Shown here: one piece after another, positions 46,201 to 57,132 of the stretch
Layout of the letters: each line of letters opens with the position of its first letter
How positions within the stretch are numbered: the stretch's first letter is position 1
Assembly (NCBI GenBank): GCA_015227615.1
Contig: JAALGZ010000003.1
Coordinates: forward strand, 2,199,186 to 2,263,185
Length of the DNA stretch: 64,000 nt
Direction: 5' to 3'
Source: Labyrinthula sp. Ha
Taxonomy: Eukaryota > Sar > Bigyra > Labyrinthulida > Labyrinthulaceae
The notes under the pieces: model-generated
Seen by the model: the letters and a program-made list of their open reading frames with translations, nothing else
Told to the model about the DNA's origin: nothing
Database searches by the model: none
Made by a program: the position numbers and the translations under genes

Positions 46201-47289
46201 TAGTCTATATTCTACAGAAAGTATTTATAATCATATCCGAATGAACCTCAAGTTACTTTTCTTCAAACTGGTAAGCACTTCAATGTTGCGACACGTTTGT
46301 ACACCATCGTAGAAAATCTTATAATCTATTCTTAATGATTAGAACTTCATCTGAAACTTACGCTGTTCACCGCAGACAAATGAATTTAAATCTTACATGT
46401 TTTGATTGATTAATCTAGCCTTCAAGACTTAGTCGTACTTTCTGTTTCAGAACGCGAACAATTTTACACACATTGACATAGCTCCAGCTGCGTTGCATGT
46501 GTTAATCCATATAAATAGGAAGAACGTTATTTGACCAATTCGTCGATTAGGGAGATGACGCTTGATTTAAGAAAGTGATTGCTTGTTGTTCATTGTTAAT
46601 TCATTACTTATCTAACTACAGTAATGCAACACTGTGTGGCTACAGCGTTAGAACTTTTAACTTCAAAGTAATTTCCCGAGTATTACAATCGATATAATAT
46701 ATGGGGAAATGGCCATATGGCCCAACGACACAACTAAATAAGAATCTTACAGAAATAAGGAAAATGAACTCATTCAAAAAACAAATGGAAAAAAGAAAAT
46801 ACAAGATAGAATTCAAAGTTGCATATTTTCTTCAAAATATTTTGTACTGAAATAAAATATAGTTAGACAAGTAATTGTCCGTATCGTCTATATATGTATG
46901 AGGATATGTATATTAAATTAAATAAACTGAAAGAGCTTGAAAAGAGCTTTAAAATGATATAAGTAACGTTTTCTAACTCCCAGTAGTTGTTGAGATATTA
47001 AGGTTTTACGATCTGTTGTTTCCGGTGCTTATGTATTAGTAAGAATGTATTATGTAAAGTTGCACCAATTGTGCAGTAATGTAATATTGTATTATAACTA
47101 TGTAAAGTGTAAACAGTCAGTATGGAGAGAGTCGTACACTCGACTGCTTAGTGTCTGACTCCACCCAAATCATGGAGTGACTGAACTCAGCTATATTTTC
47201 TATTACTTATATACTTTTGAGATTCTTGAATTTCATATTTGAGTATGATTTTTTTCAACATTAATTCTTTGCTTTTCATCTGCTAGGAA
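43225..47289. other. 4-kb desert
   Basis: No intact gene. A plus-strand frame just after p47-B (about 43298-43492) contains a protein-like piece (HIRWFTETHLVNFTTVCQQ) but lacks a good start. A hydrophobic minus-strand frame at 45736-45957 is a possible membrane-protein scrap. A GGCCATATGGCC word at about 46708 has no gene behind it and may mark a dead promoter. Confidence 0.45.
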
Positions 47290-48730
47290 TTCTTCATTTT
47301 ATTCTTCTTTATAAAGACAATATAAAGAAAAAAATAAGTTAAGTAAAGTTCCAGAATTTTTTAAAGGTATTTTATTATTTATTTATTTTATTTCCAGGTA
47401 AAAAAAAAACTTCAAGAACTTGTCTACTACGTAACTTATCTGGAATAAGTTTTCAAAAAGAAACACAATCTACTCTATTTTTGGAAGATGCACATAATTT
47501 TCAACTTGATTAGTTTAACAAAGTATGAATTTAGTTTTAAAAGAGTTAAAAATATGGTAAGCTATTGTTATAAAGTTGAAAACGAACTTAATTCAAATTC
47601 AAAATATAATTTAGAGTTTCAACAGTGATTAATTACACGACTATTAAGAGGAAAAAGTTTTTTGAACAATACATAAGAGATAAACAAAGCTTAGGATTTA
47701 GAGCTCGTAGTACGTTTTTGCGTGTAAATGATTTTGGTGGACAAGATTTTTTTTTTCTGTTCATCATATTTTTATGAACTCAAAAGCAATTTATTTACTT
47801 TTCTTTTAATTTAAAAAGTAAAAAACAAAACGATTTCTTTAAAGTAAAGTTTTGGTCTAAAAGTTTCTTTGAAAAATCTGCAAAAGAAATTATTTTATTT
47901 ATTAAAACTATGTTTAATTCTTTCCTAAATAAAAATAGTAAGAAAGAGGTAGAAAACGTAGTTGAACTGATCAGTTTTTTTTTCCAGACTTTCCCATCAG
48001 TTAAAGTTGCAAAAGATTAGTGCAGTACTTTTTTCCCTGTTGAAAATGCTATTAATATGGTGATGAGTCGTGAAGATGCAATTAAACAAGAACTCATGAA
48101 GATGGATAGGTTTGAATCAAAATTGGCAGATTATTCTAGAGTTTTCATTTCAGTAAAAACTGCTTTTGGTTTATTTGTGGATAATATTTTCGGGATGAAT
48201 CAAGTTATTTGACAGTTCAAGATTTCAAATTAAGAGCTAAAAAGTGTAAATTCTCTCTTGATGAAATAGAAGAAATGCTTGAGCTCTTAATCTAGAAGTA
48301 TAAAGAAAGAGAAAGAAAATATAATTTAAACTTATTTTTACACAATCTAAGTCTATTTGCAGATCCAAGAGAAAACGTAGTTTTAGTGTTCCAGAATTAC
48401 TTCTAAATGTAAAAGACTCAATAATCAAACCTTTCAGTGGTAAAATGAAAAAGATACAATTTCAACCAGGATACAGACAAACCCTGATTTTTAGAGCTTT
48501 TTGTAGTTTTCTTGAAAAAATACCCAGAAAAAACCATTCTTCAATAATAGCTTTCCAGGATATGTTTTTGAAATAGAATTTTTTTTGGACATTTTCATTG
48601 AGAAAGAAAAAATACTAGTTTTCAATTTTAAAGAGTATGAAATAAATAACTTTTTATGAACAAAAATTCAAAATATTAGTGAAGAGTTAAGTATTTTAGA
48701 AATTAAAGCCGAAAGAATTTATTGAGATAG
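47290..48730 (+). pseudogene. Dead paralogue of the LRR-Roc-COR gene at 54.3 kb
   Basis: The sequence lines up with 55190-56790 of the intact gene base by base over long blocks. Examples are the stretch after the P-loop (SFQKETQST), the switch region (DFGGQD...FHHIFMN-like), the FPVENAIN segment and the DPRENVV segment near the end. Many TAA/TGA/TAG codons, frameshifts and deletions interrupt it, and the P-loop itself has been rewritten into an A-run. The LRR half is mostly gone. A 31-nt intron equivalent to the last intron of the intact gene is still visible at 47367-47397. It lies about 7 kb from its parent in the same orientation. Confidence 0.9.
47367..47397 (+). other. 31-nt intron preserved in the dead Roc-COR copy
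   Basis: GTATTTTA...TATTTCCAG occupies the same place as the 30-nt intron of the intact paralogue (55225-55254). Both are flanked by G|GT. Conservation of position but not sequence supports both as real introns. Confidence 0.75.
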
Positions 48731-49008
48731 TTCTTATTTGGTTTGGATTACCCTCTGACTTTCAAGTTGCGTAAATCCAAGTTACCAGAAATTATTGGGT
48801 GGTTTATTTTAACTAAATAGCGTTTGATAAGCAAGAGCAGAATAATCTGATGAACACTAGGATACTTTTTACAAAAACGGTTTCTTCTTAAAAAGCAATT
48901 ACTCGCTAAATTCATGCTTGAGAACTCTTAAGTTTAACTTAAGATTGATAAATTACTATTCTTGGAAATTTAGAAAATAAAAGATAACTCAAAATTATTT
49001 TTAAAATA

Positions 49009-49521
49009 TTAAATACTAATCATACTACCATTTCTATGCTTATTTTGATATTGTGGACCAGCTTGAAAAACAGGAGGTATATTTGGTTGATTTCCATTTT
49101 GACTCCCAATCACAGTTCCTTGACCATTATATCCAATTTGCGAACCTCCTTGAAAAACAGGGGGCATATTCCCTTGATATCCATTTTGAGTTCCTAGTAC
49201 ACTTTGTTGATTTTCTTGGGGTACATATTTTACACCAAAAGTAATCTTTCCATTTCCCGCGTTGGACATCTGCTGAGCAGTTGATTGAGCCATAATTCTC
49301 GCATTGTTTATTTCATGCGACATCTGAAATTGCTGACCTTTTTCTTCATTGGAGCAGCATTTCTTTTTTATGCAATACAGGAATAAAATTACAGCAACAA
49401 GAATTAGGATGAAAACAACGTTAAACTCAAGAGAGAAAACATTAAAGGCGTTCAGGGAGATTTCATCGCCAGGAACAGTTGGAGCTCCTGTAGGTGCACT
49501 TGTTGAAGGTGAATTTCCCAT
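49009..49521 (-). CDS. Small single-pass membrane protein with repeated Pro/Gln-rich tail
   Basis: 170 residues from ATG 49521. MGNSPS fits the N-myristoylation pattern (Gly2, Ser6). One hydrophobic span lies at about 33-50 (FNVVFILILVAVILFLYCI), followed by KKKCC, a basic/Cys stop-transfer and possible palmitoylation site. The cytoplasmic tail is rich in Gln/Asn/Gly and carries two copies of a roughly 30-residue unit with NMPPVFQGG and NIPPVFQAG cores. PPVF-type motifs could bind proline-recognising domains; that is inference. No homologue is recognised. It is isolated in a decayed region yet the frame is intact with clear organisation, so it is probably a working gene. Confidence 0.7.
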   Translation of the reverse strand: MGNSPSTSAPTGAPTVPGDEISLNAFNVFSLEFNVVFILILVAVILFLYCIKKKCCSNEEKGQQFQMSHEINNARIMAQSTAQQMSNAGNGKITFGVKYVPQENQQSVLGTQNGYQGNMPPVFQGGSQIGYNGQGTVIGSQNGNQPNIPPVFQAGPQYQNKHRNGSMISI

Positions 49522-50089
49522 TGTCTATGTATTTAATCGAGGGGTTGTTTTGTGCTTTGTTTCTGCTGCTTCTCAGTTTGTCTTTTGTACCATTGTGAAA
49601 TAATTACTAAATAATAGTCCAAATGTCCTTCTGTTTGCGCAGTAATGTACCATTGAGTCTAATTGAAGTTCCTACTTAGGATGAGATTGGAAGACTGATA
49701 TATATCATAGAGAAAAAACATTTCTCGCTCATGAAGAATGAAAAGAGATTAAAACTTCTTAAAATCTCTCGAGAAAAATAATGAATTCAAAAAATTTCAG
49801 CTACTTAAAACTAGTCCTCAATCTATATGTAGGAGGAGAGAAACCTTGTGGGAAAGCAACCTCTCCTAATTTATTCTCATATACTAAACATTTATCTGCT
49901 TCGTCTTCAGATCTGGTTTCGGAGAAGGCTTGCATCTCCATGCCTCCATAAACATCTTATGATAGTGGCACTATATATAATAGGAAATCTAAACCACTCT
50001 GAAAACCCCAGGATCCTTTTTCCTCTTTCCCTCCTGGATAAGCTCAACATTGTTAAGGGTGTGTTTAATTCTTTGTTCGATTAAAATAT

Positions 50090-50560
50090 AGTCAAGAGAA
50101 GCGATGAAAATATGCCAATACTTCCTTCAAAGATCAGCTCTCATGCATTCAAAAAAATTTTCTTGCTCAACAGGAACAAAGACTTTAGTCTTGCCAAACT
50201 GGCAAATAGGATTAATCCTATTGTTCTTGTAGAAGTATTTTAGTATTGCAGATGCCGTTTTGCATCGTTTAGTCTAATTGATCTGATAAATTGGGGTGTT
50301 GAATGATCCAAATGGTTCATTAGTGTTATCAAACTGTGCTAAAACTTGTTCCCAAAGGTCTTTTTATACTTGGCCGGTTGTCCCTCGACTCCAACGTCAC
50401 TACTTGTAAAGAATTTGCATAGTAAATCAAAGTTTCTCTTACGCAGAACCATTATCAAGCTCTCTCATAAAGTGTCAGTATTCTTCTTGCAAAAATCCTC
50501 AATATTTTAACTTCTAACGAGCACCATCTACACCATAAATACAATAGAATTATTTGTCAA
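50090..50560 (-). pseudogene. Remnant of a myosin motor domain
   Basis: Minus-strand reading gives, in one frame with TGA and TAG interruptions, IEDFCKKNTDTL, SLIMVLRKRNFDLLCKFF, YKKTFGNKF and LITLMNHLDHSTPQFIR. This is the exact order of the lower-50K region, loop 2 and the HFIRCI segment of myosin heavy chains. A frame change later, CQFGKTKVFVPVEQ matches the IGKTKVFFR segment before the lever arm. The stretch between (QLR...GVLE) is missing and the upstream ATP-binding half was not found. Stops and deletions exclude function. Confidence 0.85.
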
Positions 50561-53500
50561 ACAACTCCGGATTCTTTTCTTATTCAAAGAGAGATCTTTC
50601 GAAATTTAAAACTCTCACGTGTTATTACTCTGCTATAGATTGCTGCATAATGATATTATCCGGGAAAACCTTTCTATAACGAACTATAAAATACACTTAG
50701 TTTTCTATATTATCAGATAATGTTCTTGTATTTTATTTATTATTGGAAGCTGGTACTGAGAATTACAATACCGTAATTTTTAGATATGTTTAACGAGTTC
50801 AAACTCACGAGATTCATTACTTCTTCTTGCTGATTTAGTCTCTCATTATTTATTATACATCTGCAGCTCTTATCAGGCTACTGCCCTTACTTATTATACA
50901 TATCTTCATTCTTTTTTGATATCCTATGGAGTTGGTTTTACTTATTGTTTTTAAATTAATTGCATCAATTTTACACATGGCGATTTTGAACGCTGAGTGG
51001 CTAATATCACCATCGGTGAACTAGAGATAGTTATGAGTTTCATCGTTTAGCTTGAAGATATTGAAAGGAAGTGAAGAGCTTAATCCAAAGATAAATATAT
51101 CAAATAGCAAAGTTTTTATTTCGTAATTACTCGTAATAATCTGAAAAAGCCAAAAAATGCCTTTTATTTTTTACGATATCAATTCTCGACTCCTAGTTTT
51201 ATTGCCTTGAGAGTAATGTAATATTGAGTGAATTGTAGTACAATAGAAATATCAAGATACCAAAAAGTAGGGGAGTTTTCAAATAAGTTAAACTTAAAAT
51301 TAAGATATATAAATAACATAATTAATAAGAAAGTTACTTCTTCGTTAAGATAATATAAATTACATTTTCCCTCAAAGTTTAACCGGTTTAAGTTTTAGAA
51401 GCAAAAACATCCCATTTTTCTCTTAAATGCGTCAGAAATATGACGACAACACCTTTTTTTCAAAAAGTAAAAGTACAATATTCTTTAGTGAAGTTTCATT
51501 GTTCCTGTATAACTTTAAATTTTCGTCTAAATACTATATCGAGGGGGAACCAAAAACACGTATTTATCGTTTTATTTTTCAGTAGTATAACAAAGATTTG
51601 TATAATTAAAACCGATAAGACTTCAAACTTTAAATTTTTCTTTTTTAAGTTACTTTAAATTAGTTCCAGATAAGATTAGAGTCAAAGTTTTTTATATTTG
51701 ACCTATTAGTAGTTCAGTTTTGGCTATTTTAAAGTTGAGTTTGCAGTAAAGTTAAATTAAGCAAAATAACTATTGTAGAGATTAATAGGGAAGTTCTTGG
51801 AGTTTCCTGAAACAAAACTCGGAAGAACCCTAAATAATCTATAACTATGGATTACAACTATTTCTCAGTATGTTTTTTACTTGGTATCACCCATTCAGGA
51901 ATATTTGACATTTAAGGGTATCCTTTTTCAGAGCTTCTGAGATCTTTGAAATACCTTACTTTGTTAGGAAGTCTATACAGAATGCTACAATTCTCAAACA
52001 AAGCTGTTTCTAGATCTAAATTTACGTGCTCTCTTGACTGGTGAGAACTGTTTGGGCTCTGGAAAAGTATTTCTCGAGGTATTATTCGGATTGAAGTTGA
52101 TAAAAACAGCATTTTAGTCCAAAATCGACTTTTCTTAAAAAAATAATAATAATACTCTAAAATACAAAATCGAGTATTACAGGTTGTGTTTTCAAGTTAT
52201 TGGAGACCCCCTAGTATAAAATTTAGGGGATTATAGCAAAACTGAGTGATTTGGTATTTTCAGGTGTACAGAGTTTCAACATTTGACTTTTCTGAGTGAA
52301 GTATAGCTCAGTTATAATTAACTAGAGAAGAAACACCCTGATAAATGATTTAAAAAATCAGTCATAATGAATCCTTAGGATCTGAGAAGAATCAGATAAT
52401 CTATAGAGTTGTTCTTCATGATGTTATGTTTGAATGTATGTTTTCTTAGAGATCTGTAAACTTTGTGAAAAAGACTCTTAAAATTAGTCTTTTTTAGGGT
52501 TTAAAGTACTCATCCTTATCAAATACCCTGACAAAATACATGATTGGAAAGGTTTTTTAAATGTAAAACACATTGTGGGTGATAATATTGTATTTGAGGA
52601 AGATTTGGTGACAAAAACTAACAAATACTATATGCTTTATTTTCACTAATCATTGTGTTTTTATACTTTATATTATTTTAATCATCTAAAAATTTATGTT
52701 AGTAAGTACTTGGTTTAGTTTGCAATATTTTTTGAGCTTTTTTAGAAGAGTTGGAAAGGTATTGTTGATTACATGGCCATTATACTGCATTCTTGAAAAA
52801 AATGGTTGATAAAGTTTTCAACGCCCCGTAATAGGTAAAAGGATAAAGAAATATTGTTTACTAATAGACGTAACTTGAATATAAGAGATAACCTTGATTG
52901 TTTCCAGAGGTTGTGTAACCTTTTGCTTCATTGTTTTCTGGTCAATGTAAATTGATTTAGCTAGAATTTTGTGGTATTCAGTGTTCTACATGAATTTATT
53001 CCTTTTAAATCCTATATTATTTTACACGGTTTGCATTATATTTAAAAAAGTTTTTCAAAACTGTATTTTGTTCTTAATAACTCAAAATATTCATTGAGAA
53101 ATGGACTTTACAATTATTTTGAAATTCATCTAAAATACAGGATGATGTGAAAAGAACAGAAGAGAAAAGTATCTTCCAGTTCTCAAATACAAAAAAATTA
53201 AAGATCAACGGGTAGAAAAAGTTTTTAAGAAAAGTAATGTAACTTAAAATAGTACTTTACATTCAAATTCCGGTAGATACAAAAAAAACAAAAATATGAC
53301 CTGAAATTGACCAACACTTTTCAAATATAGAAATACGTAATTTAACCCTAGTATTTCTCAGTAAAAGAAAATATAAAAGCTATAATATCTTGGCAACTAA
53401 TATTTAAAAAATTTTAAAATCTTATTTGGTTTAAAAAGAAGAAGTGTTGACTGAGAAAAACGTCTTTTACTGAGGAAAATCTTCCAATGTTAAATTTGGC

Positions 53501-54035
53501 TTTGATATTCGGATATTAAGACGTACATAACTCGTGATTAACTTCTGAGAAAACTAAACTACTTTTTTTGAGTGCATAAGAAATTAAAATATATTTCCAA
53601 AGATATATTTTAATTTTTTTGAAAAGGAGCTTAAGCCAAGATACAAGCATTTCTATATGAAGACTAAGCAAAATTCTTCCTGTGGCCAAGGTATTACCTC
53701 TATTTTCTCAGTTGCATTTTCTCTTAGAAAGTAGAAATAGTTCTTTAAAATTGCTTAGAAAAGATATTTGGAACATATAACTACTCTCTAGGAGTTTATT
53801 TTGAACTTAGATTGAGATAGGTGTAAGGGTAAGGTTAGTAGTCATAAGAAGATTTTCATCTAAAATAATTTGCACATGATATTGATTCTTTTTTTTGCAT
53901 TTACTTCTAAATCAGCCTTTATTTCCATCTTATTACTTTAAAGGAAGAATATATACATAATATATTATGGAAATATGATTTGGGACAGAATATTAAATTA
54001 ATAAGAATTTTTGGGAACACCATAAGCTATTGTTC
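50561..54035. other. 3.5-kb AT-rich desert
   Basis: No gene, tRNA or repeat was recognised. The missing N-terminal half of the myosin motor might be expected just upstream (50.6-53 kb, minus strand), but no P-loop (GESGAGKT-type) could be read there. Confidence 0.45.
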
Positions 54036-54154
54036 TTATCGTGCTTAACGGAAATTTCCTTTAATTTCCGTTCCGTTAAGGATTCCTTACCGTTAATAAC
54101 GGTAAGCAAAATTAGGACAATTTAATTTCTGATAGTTAACGGTAAGCACGATAA
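54036..54154. repeat. Nested inverted-repeat block above the Roc-COR gene
   Basis: Outer arms TTATCGTGCTTA (54036-54047) and TAAGCACGATAA (54143-54154) are exact complements. Inside lies a perfect 10+10 palindrome, CTTACCGTTA/TAACGGTAAG (54086-54106). Further AACGGAAAT/ATTTCCGTT and CTTAACGG/CCGTTAAGG pairs are also present. The word TAACGGTAAGC recurs. It ends 124 bp above ATG 54278. It could be a regulatory array with Myb-like AACGG sites or a small foldback element. Confidence 0.65.
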
Positions 54155-54210
54155 AGGACCCTAGATACAGCCACTTGGTTTTTTGTAATGATTACTATTG
54201 CACAAACATA

Positions 54211-54219
54211 TTTTGGGCA
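54211..54219 (+). promoter_or_regulatory. Candidate promoter word TTTTGGGCA
   Basis: It is 58 nt above ATG 54278 and identical to the word about 50 nt above the first Roc-COR start (2414-2422). This favours ATG 54278 over the in-frame ATG at 54188, which lies upstream of the word. Confidence 0.4.
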
Positions 54220-54277
54220 ATTACTTAGTTTCCAAAAAGTACAAAAACAAATCGCAATTCAAACAAACAAGAGAAAT

Positions 54278-56798
54278 ATGAAATCAATCAAACAACAATA
54301 TGAAAAAAGAAATGATAAAACAAAGGTTGTTATTCAATGGTATTTTAATTATATTAATTACCCAAAGGGAATACGAATATTATAAGAAACCAATAAACCC
54401 AAATAAGTTCAACAAGGAGATAAAAGAGTTTGTAAAAGGGTTCCAACCAGATCAAGAAGTAACTTCTATAGTGTATGCTCTCTTTTTTTGTCGTTATGTT
54501 AGTTTTAATTATTGCCCTTTGGATGCTCTCAAATCAATATTTGTAAGATTTCTCCTTTGTTTCCCAGCTGTGAAGAGACTCAGGTATCTTATCTTGTTGT
54601 CTCAACTCTAGTTTTCGCTTTTGCAGGTTTAGTGACGAAAACTTTAAAAACCTTCAAGAACATAAAAACTTGATGCTTAATAATTTGGAGTATATTTTGT
54701 TTTATATTGAGTTTAGGTTTAATCGGTGTAATATTCCTGAAGTGAGTTCTGTTTGCAGTTTCTTGAAATCAACCAGTATAAAAGATATAGTGTAAACATA
54801 TTTTATATTATTATTCAGACTAAATAGAAACAAACTCAGTGCAAAATATATATCAAATATATTTAAAAGTTTATCTCTTAATGAAAGTATTTTAAAACTA
54901 GAGTATTTCTTATCAAATATTGAGTTTTTAGTATTCAAGATAAAGTTATTCTCTCTGCTATTAAAAACTACTTGAAAACTAATACAACAATAAAGAGCTT
55001 AGTATATGGCTATCGTATAATATCCAAGAAATTTTCAGAAGAAGATATTTTTGAGTTACAAGACATAGTTGATTCACATCGTTCTATTCTTGGTCTACGA
55101 ATTTATGATATTTTTATTGAACCTAAAGGCAAAAGTGAAATGTTAAAAAAACTTGTTCATTCTGCTTTACAAAATCAATATGAACAAGAAGAGGTATTAT
55201 CAGAAGTTCCAGTTATTCTTATGGGTATTTTTTTTAGTTTAGTTTTATTTTTAGGTGATGGGAGAACTGGAAAAACTTCTCTATTAAGAAATTTATCTGG
55301 AAAAAGTTTTCAAAAAGAAACACAATCTACTTTAGTTTTGGAAGATTATCAAATATTTCAAGTTGACCGCGATGAGCTTAAACCAATTACAAAATATGAT
55401 TTAAGTATTCAAAGAGTCAAGAATATGATAAGTTGTAATTATTTTATTGAACATGAAGTTCAAAAAGAGTCAAAATATAACTTAGAATTTGAAGATGATT
55501 TGATTTCAAGAACCGTAGCAGATAAAAGTTTTGTTGACCAATATACAACACGTTTTCATCTTTCAGATTTCACAACTAGTGATACTTTTTTACGTGTTTA
55601 TGATTTTGGTGGGCAGGAAGTTTTTTCTTCTGTTCATCATATTTTTATGAATAAAAAATCTATTTATTTAGTTGTCTTTAATATGACAAAATTAAAAGAA
55701 AACGATTTATTTAGACTAAAATTTTGGTGTGAAAGTATTTTAAGAAATACTCCAAGAGCGCCTGTTTTATTTATTGGAACCTTTTTAAGTACTTTTTTAA
55801 AGAAAAATAACACCCTTGAGAGTATAAATGACATAATTAAATCGTTTCTATCTAAACTTTCAGGGAATTTAACTATTCTTAAAAATAAAAAAACAATTTT
55901 CTTTCCTGTTGAAAATGCTGTTAATTTGTCTAAGAGTCATGAGAATGAAATCAAACAACAGCTAAATATCATACATACAAAGAACATATTAAATCCACGT
56001 ATACGGATTAAATCTGTTTATGTATTATTTTTGGATAATTGTCGAGAAGAATCAAGCTATATGACAGTTGAAAAGTTTAAACTAAGAGCTAGAAACTCTA
56101 ACTTTTCTGAATATGAAGCAGAAAGAATGTTAGAAATATATTCTAAAGAAGGAATTATTTCTTATTTCAAAAATATTAATTTATCTGAAAATGAAAACTT
56201 TATATTTTTTGCACCTTCTTTTTTAGCTCAAGCTTTGGGAAGTTTTATTCGTGATGAAAGTTTTCATCAACTTGCTTTTAGAACAAATAAAAAAGTATTT
56301 TCAAATTATAGAAAATATGTTGATACTGGAATTATAAGAAAAGATTTATTTGAAGTTTTATTAAAACAATATACAAAAAAAGAAAGGGAATATGTTTTAA
56401 GTTTAGCTTTACATAGTTTAATTCTATTTGTTGATCCAAGAGAAGACAACAGTTTTATTGTTCCTGAATTACTTCCTAGAGCTATAGTTCAAAAGTTGAA
56501 AGGATTCGAAGGAAGCAAGAAAGTAATAAACTTTGTTTCTCCCATCACCATAGCTACATTTGTTAAAATTATCTCTTTGTTTCTTGAAGATAATAAGATA
56601 GTTGAATCACATATATTCAAATATTTTGCAAGGTTTATTTTTTCAGTAGAGAGTATTTTGGATATTCATTTTGTAGAAGAAAATAAAATACTGTTGAATT
56701 ATATTGGATATGAAATAAAAAGTCTATTATGGACCAAAATTCAAAATATAGTTGAAGAAGAAAATACTGTTGAACACGAATTAGACCAAAAAACGTAA
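54278..56798 (+). CDS. LRR-Roc-COR (ROCO family) GTPase, seven exons, complete
   Basis: Removing six introns (54340-54367, 54584-54611, 54690-54716, 54792-54818, 54903-54931, 55225-55254) gives one frame of 783 residues. Residues about 75-235 are LRRs (NLEFNRCNIPEV, IKDIVLNRNKLSAKY, SILKLDIQDKV). Roc follows, with P-loop GDGRTGKTS at about 270 and DFGGQEVF at about 386, separated by a charged insert. COR follows with YMTVEKFKLRAR, IISYFKN and FIVPELLP. The usual Roc G4 motif (TxxD) is replaced by GTFLST, so nucleotide selectivity may be altered. No kinase domain: the protein ends after COR. A decayed copy lies at 47.3-48.7 kb. The first and second introns are less sure than the others. Confidence 0.88.
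54340..54367 (+). other. 28-nt intron (1) of the Roc-COR gene
   Basis: GTATTT...CCCAAAG. It joins TG to G (Trp) and replaces an unlikely hydrophobic run by VVIQWEYEYYKKP. The acceptor AAAG is weaker than the others, so this is the least certain of the six. Confidence 0.55.
54584..54611 (+). other. 28-nt intron (2) of the Roc-COR gene
   Basis: GTATCT...CTCTAG. An acceptor 15 nt downstream (TTTGCAG) would keep the same frame and give a 43-nt intron. The 28-nt form restores an LRR strand (VKRLSFRFCRFSDENF) and fits the size of the other introns. Confidence 0.65.
54690..54716 (+). other. 27-nt intron (3) of the Roc-COR gene
   Basis: GTATAT...GTTTAG. It is in frame with no stop, so it could be read through. 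Removal turns an irregular segment into NLEFNRCNIPEVSSV with perfect LRR spacing. Confidence 0.7.
54792..54818 (+). other. 27-nt intron (4) of the Roc-COR gene
   Basis: GTAAAC...TTATTCAG. The TAA stop otherwise met in frame lies at the donor. Splicing gives KDIVLNRNKLSAKYISN. Confidence 0.85.
54903..54931 (+). other. 29-nt intron (5) of the Roc-COR gene
   Basis: GTATTT...TTTTTAG. It explains the apparent frameshift here: GA joins T to give SILKLDIQDKVILSAI. Confidence 0.85.
55225..55254 (+). other. 30-nt intron (6), just before the P-loop
   Basis: GTATTT...TTTTTAG, in frame without a stop. Removal gives VPVILMGDGRTGKTS, the normal strand leading into the P-loop; retention inserts ten hydrophobic residues. 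The dead copy has a 31-nt intron in the same place. Confidence 0.75.
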
Positions 56799-57132
56799 AG
56801 TTTGTATATGTGAGCTGCCACTCTAGAAAGTATGATTTCGAGGAAACAGACTGTATTATGTTCTTAAGCAAATTTTATCCCTCTTTCTCAAGTAGTAAGA
56901 GATAGAGCTAAACCTATGGTTTATTTGAATTAGTTTTTTTAAGAGAAAGACTGTATTATAAATTCCAATTGTGGGTTTTGTAATCTAGTCATCTTGATAC
57001 GAATTTTGCCTTCCTGATCACATAACTTCAAAGTTAATGTAAAGTAGGTATACAATGCTATAGTCCAAAAACAAGCAAGTACTAGAGTCTGATTTCGTTC
57101 CATCTTCAGAAGAAAATAAGTGCTCTCCAGAA

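Noticed and set aside
54588-54945. Stop codon and frame change in the LRR half of the Roc-COR gene, first read as a pseudogene.
   Set aside because: GT-AG introns of 27-29 nt remove both and give regular LRRs.
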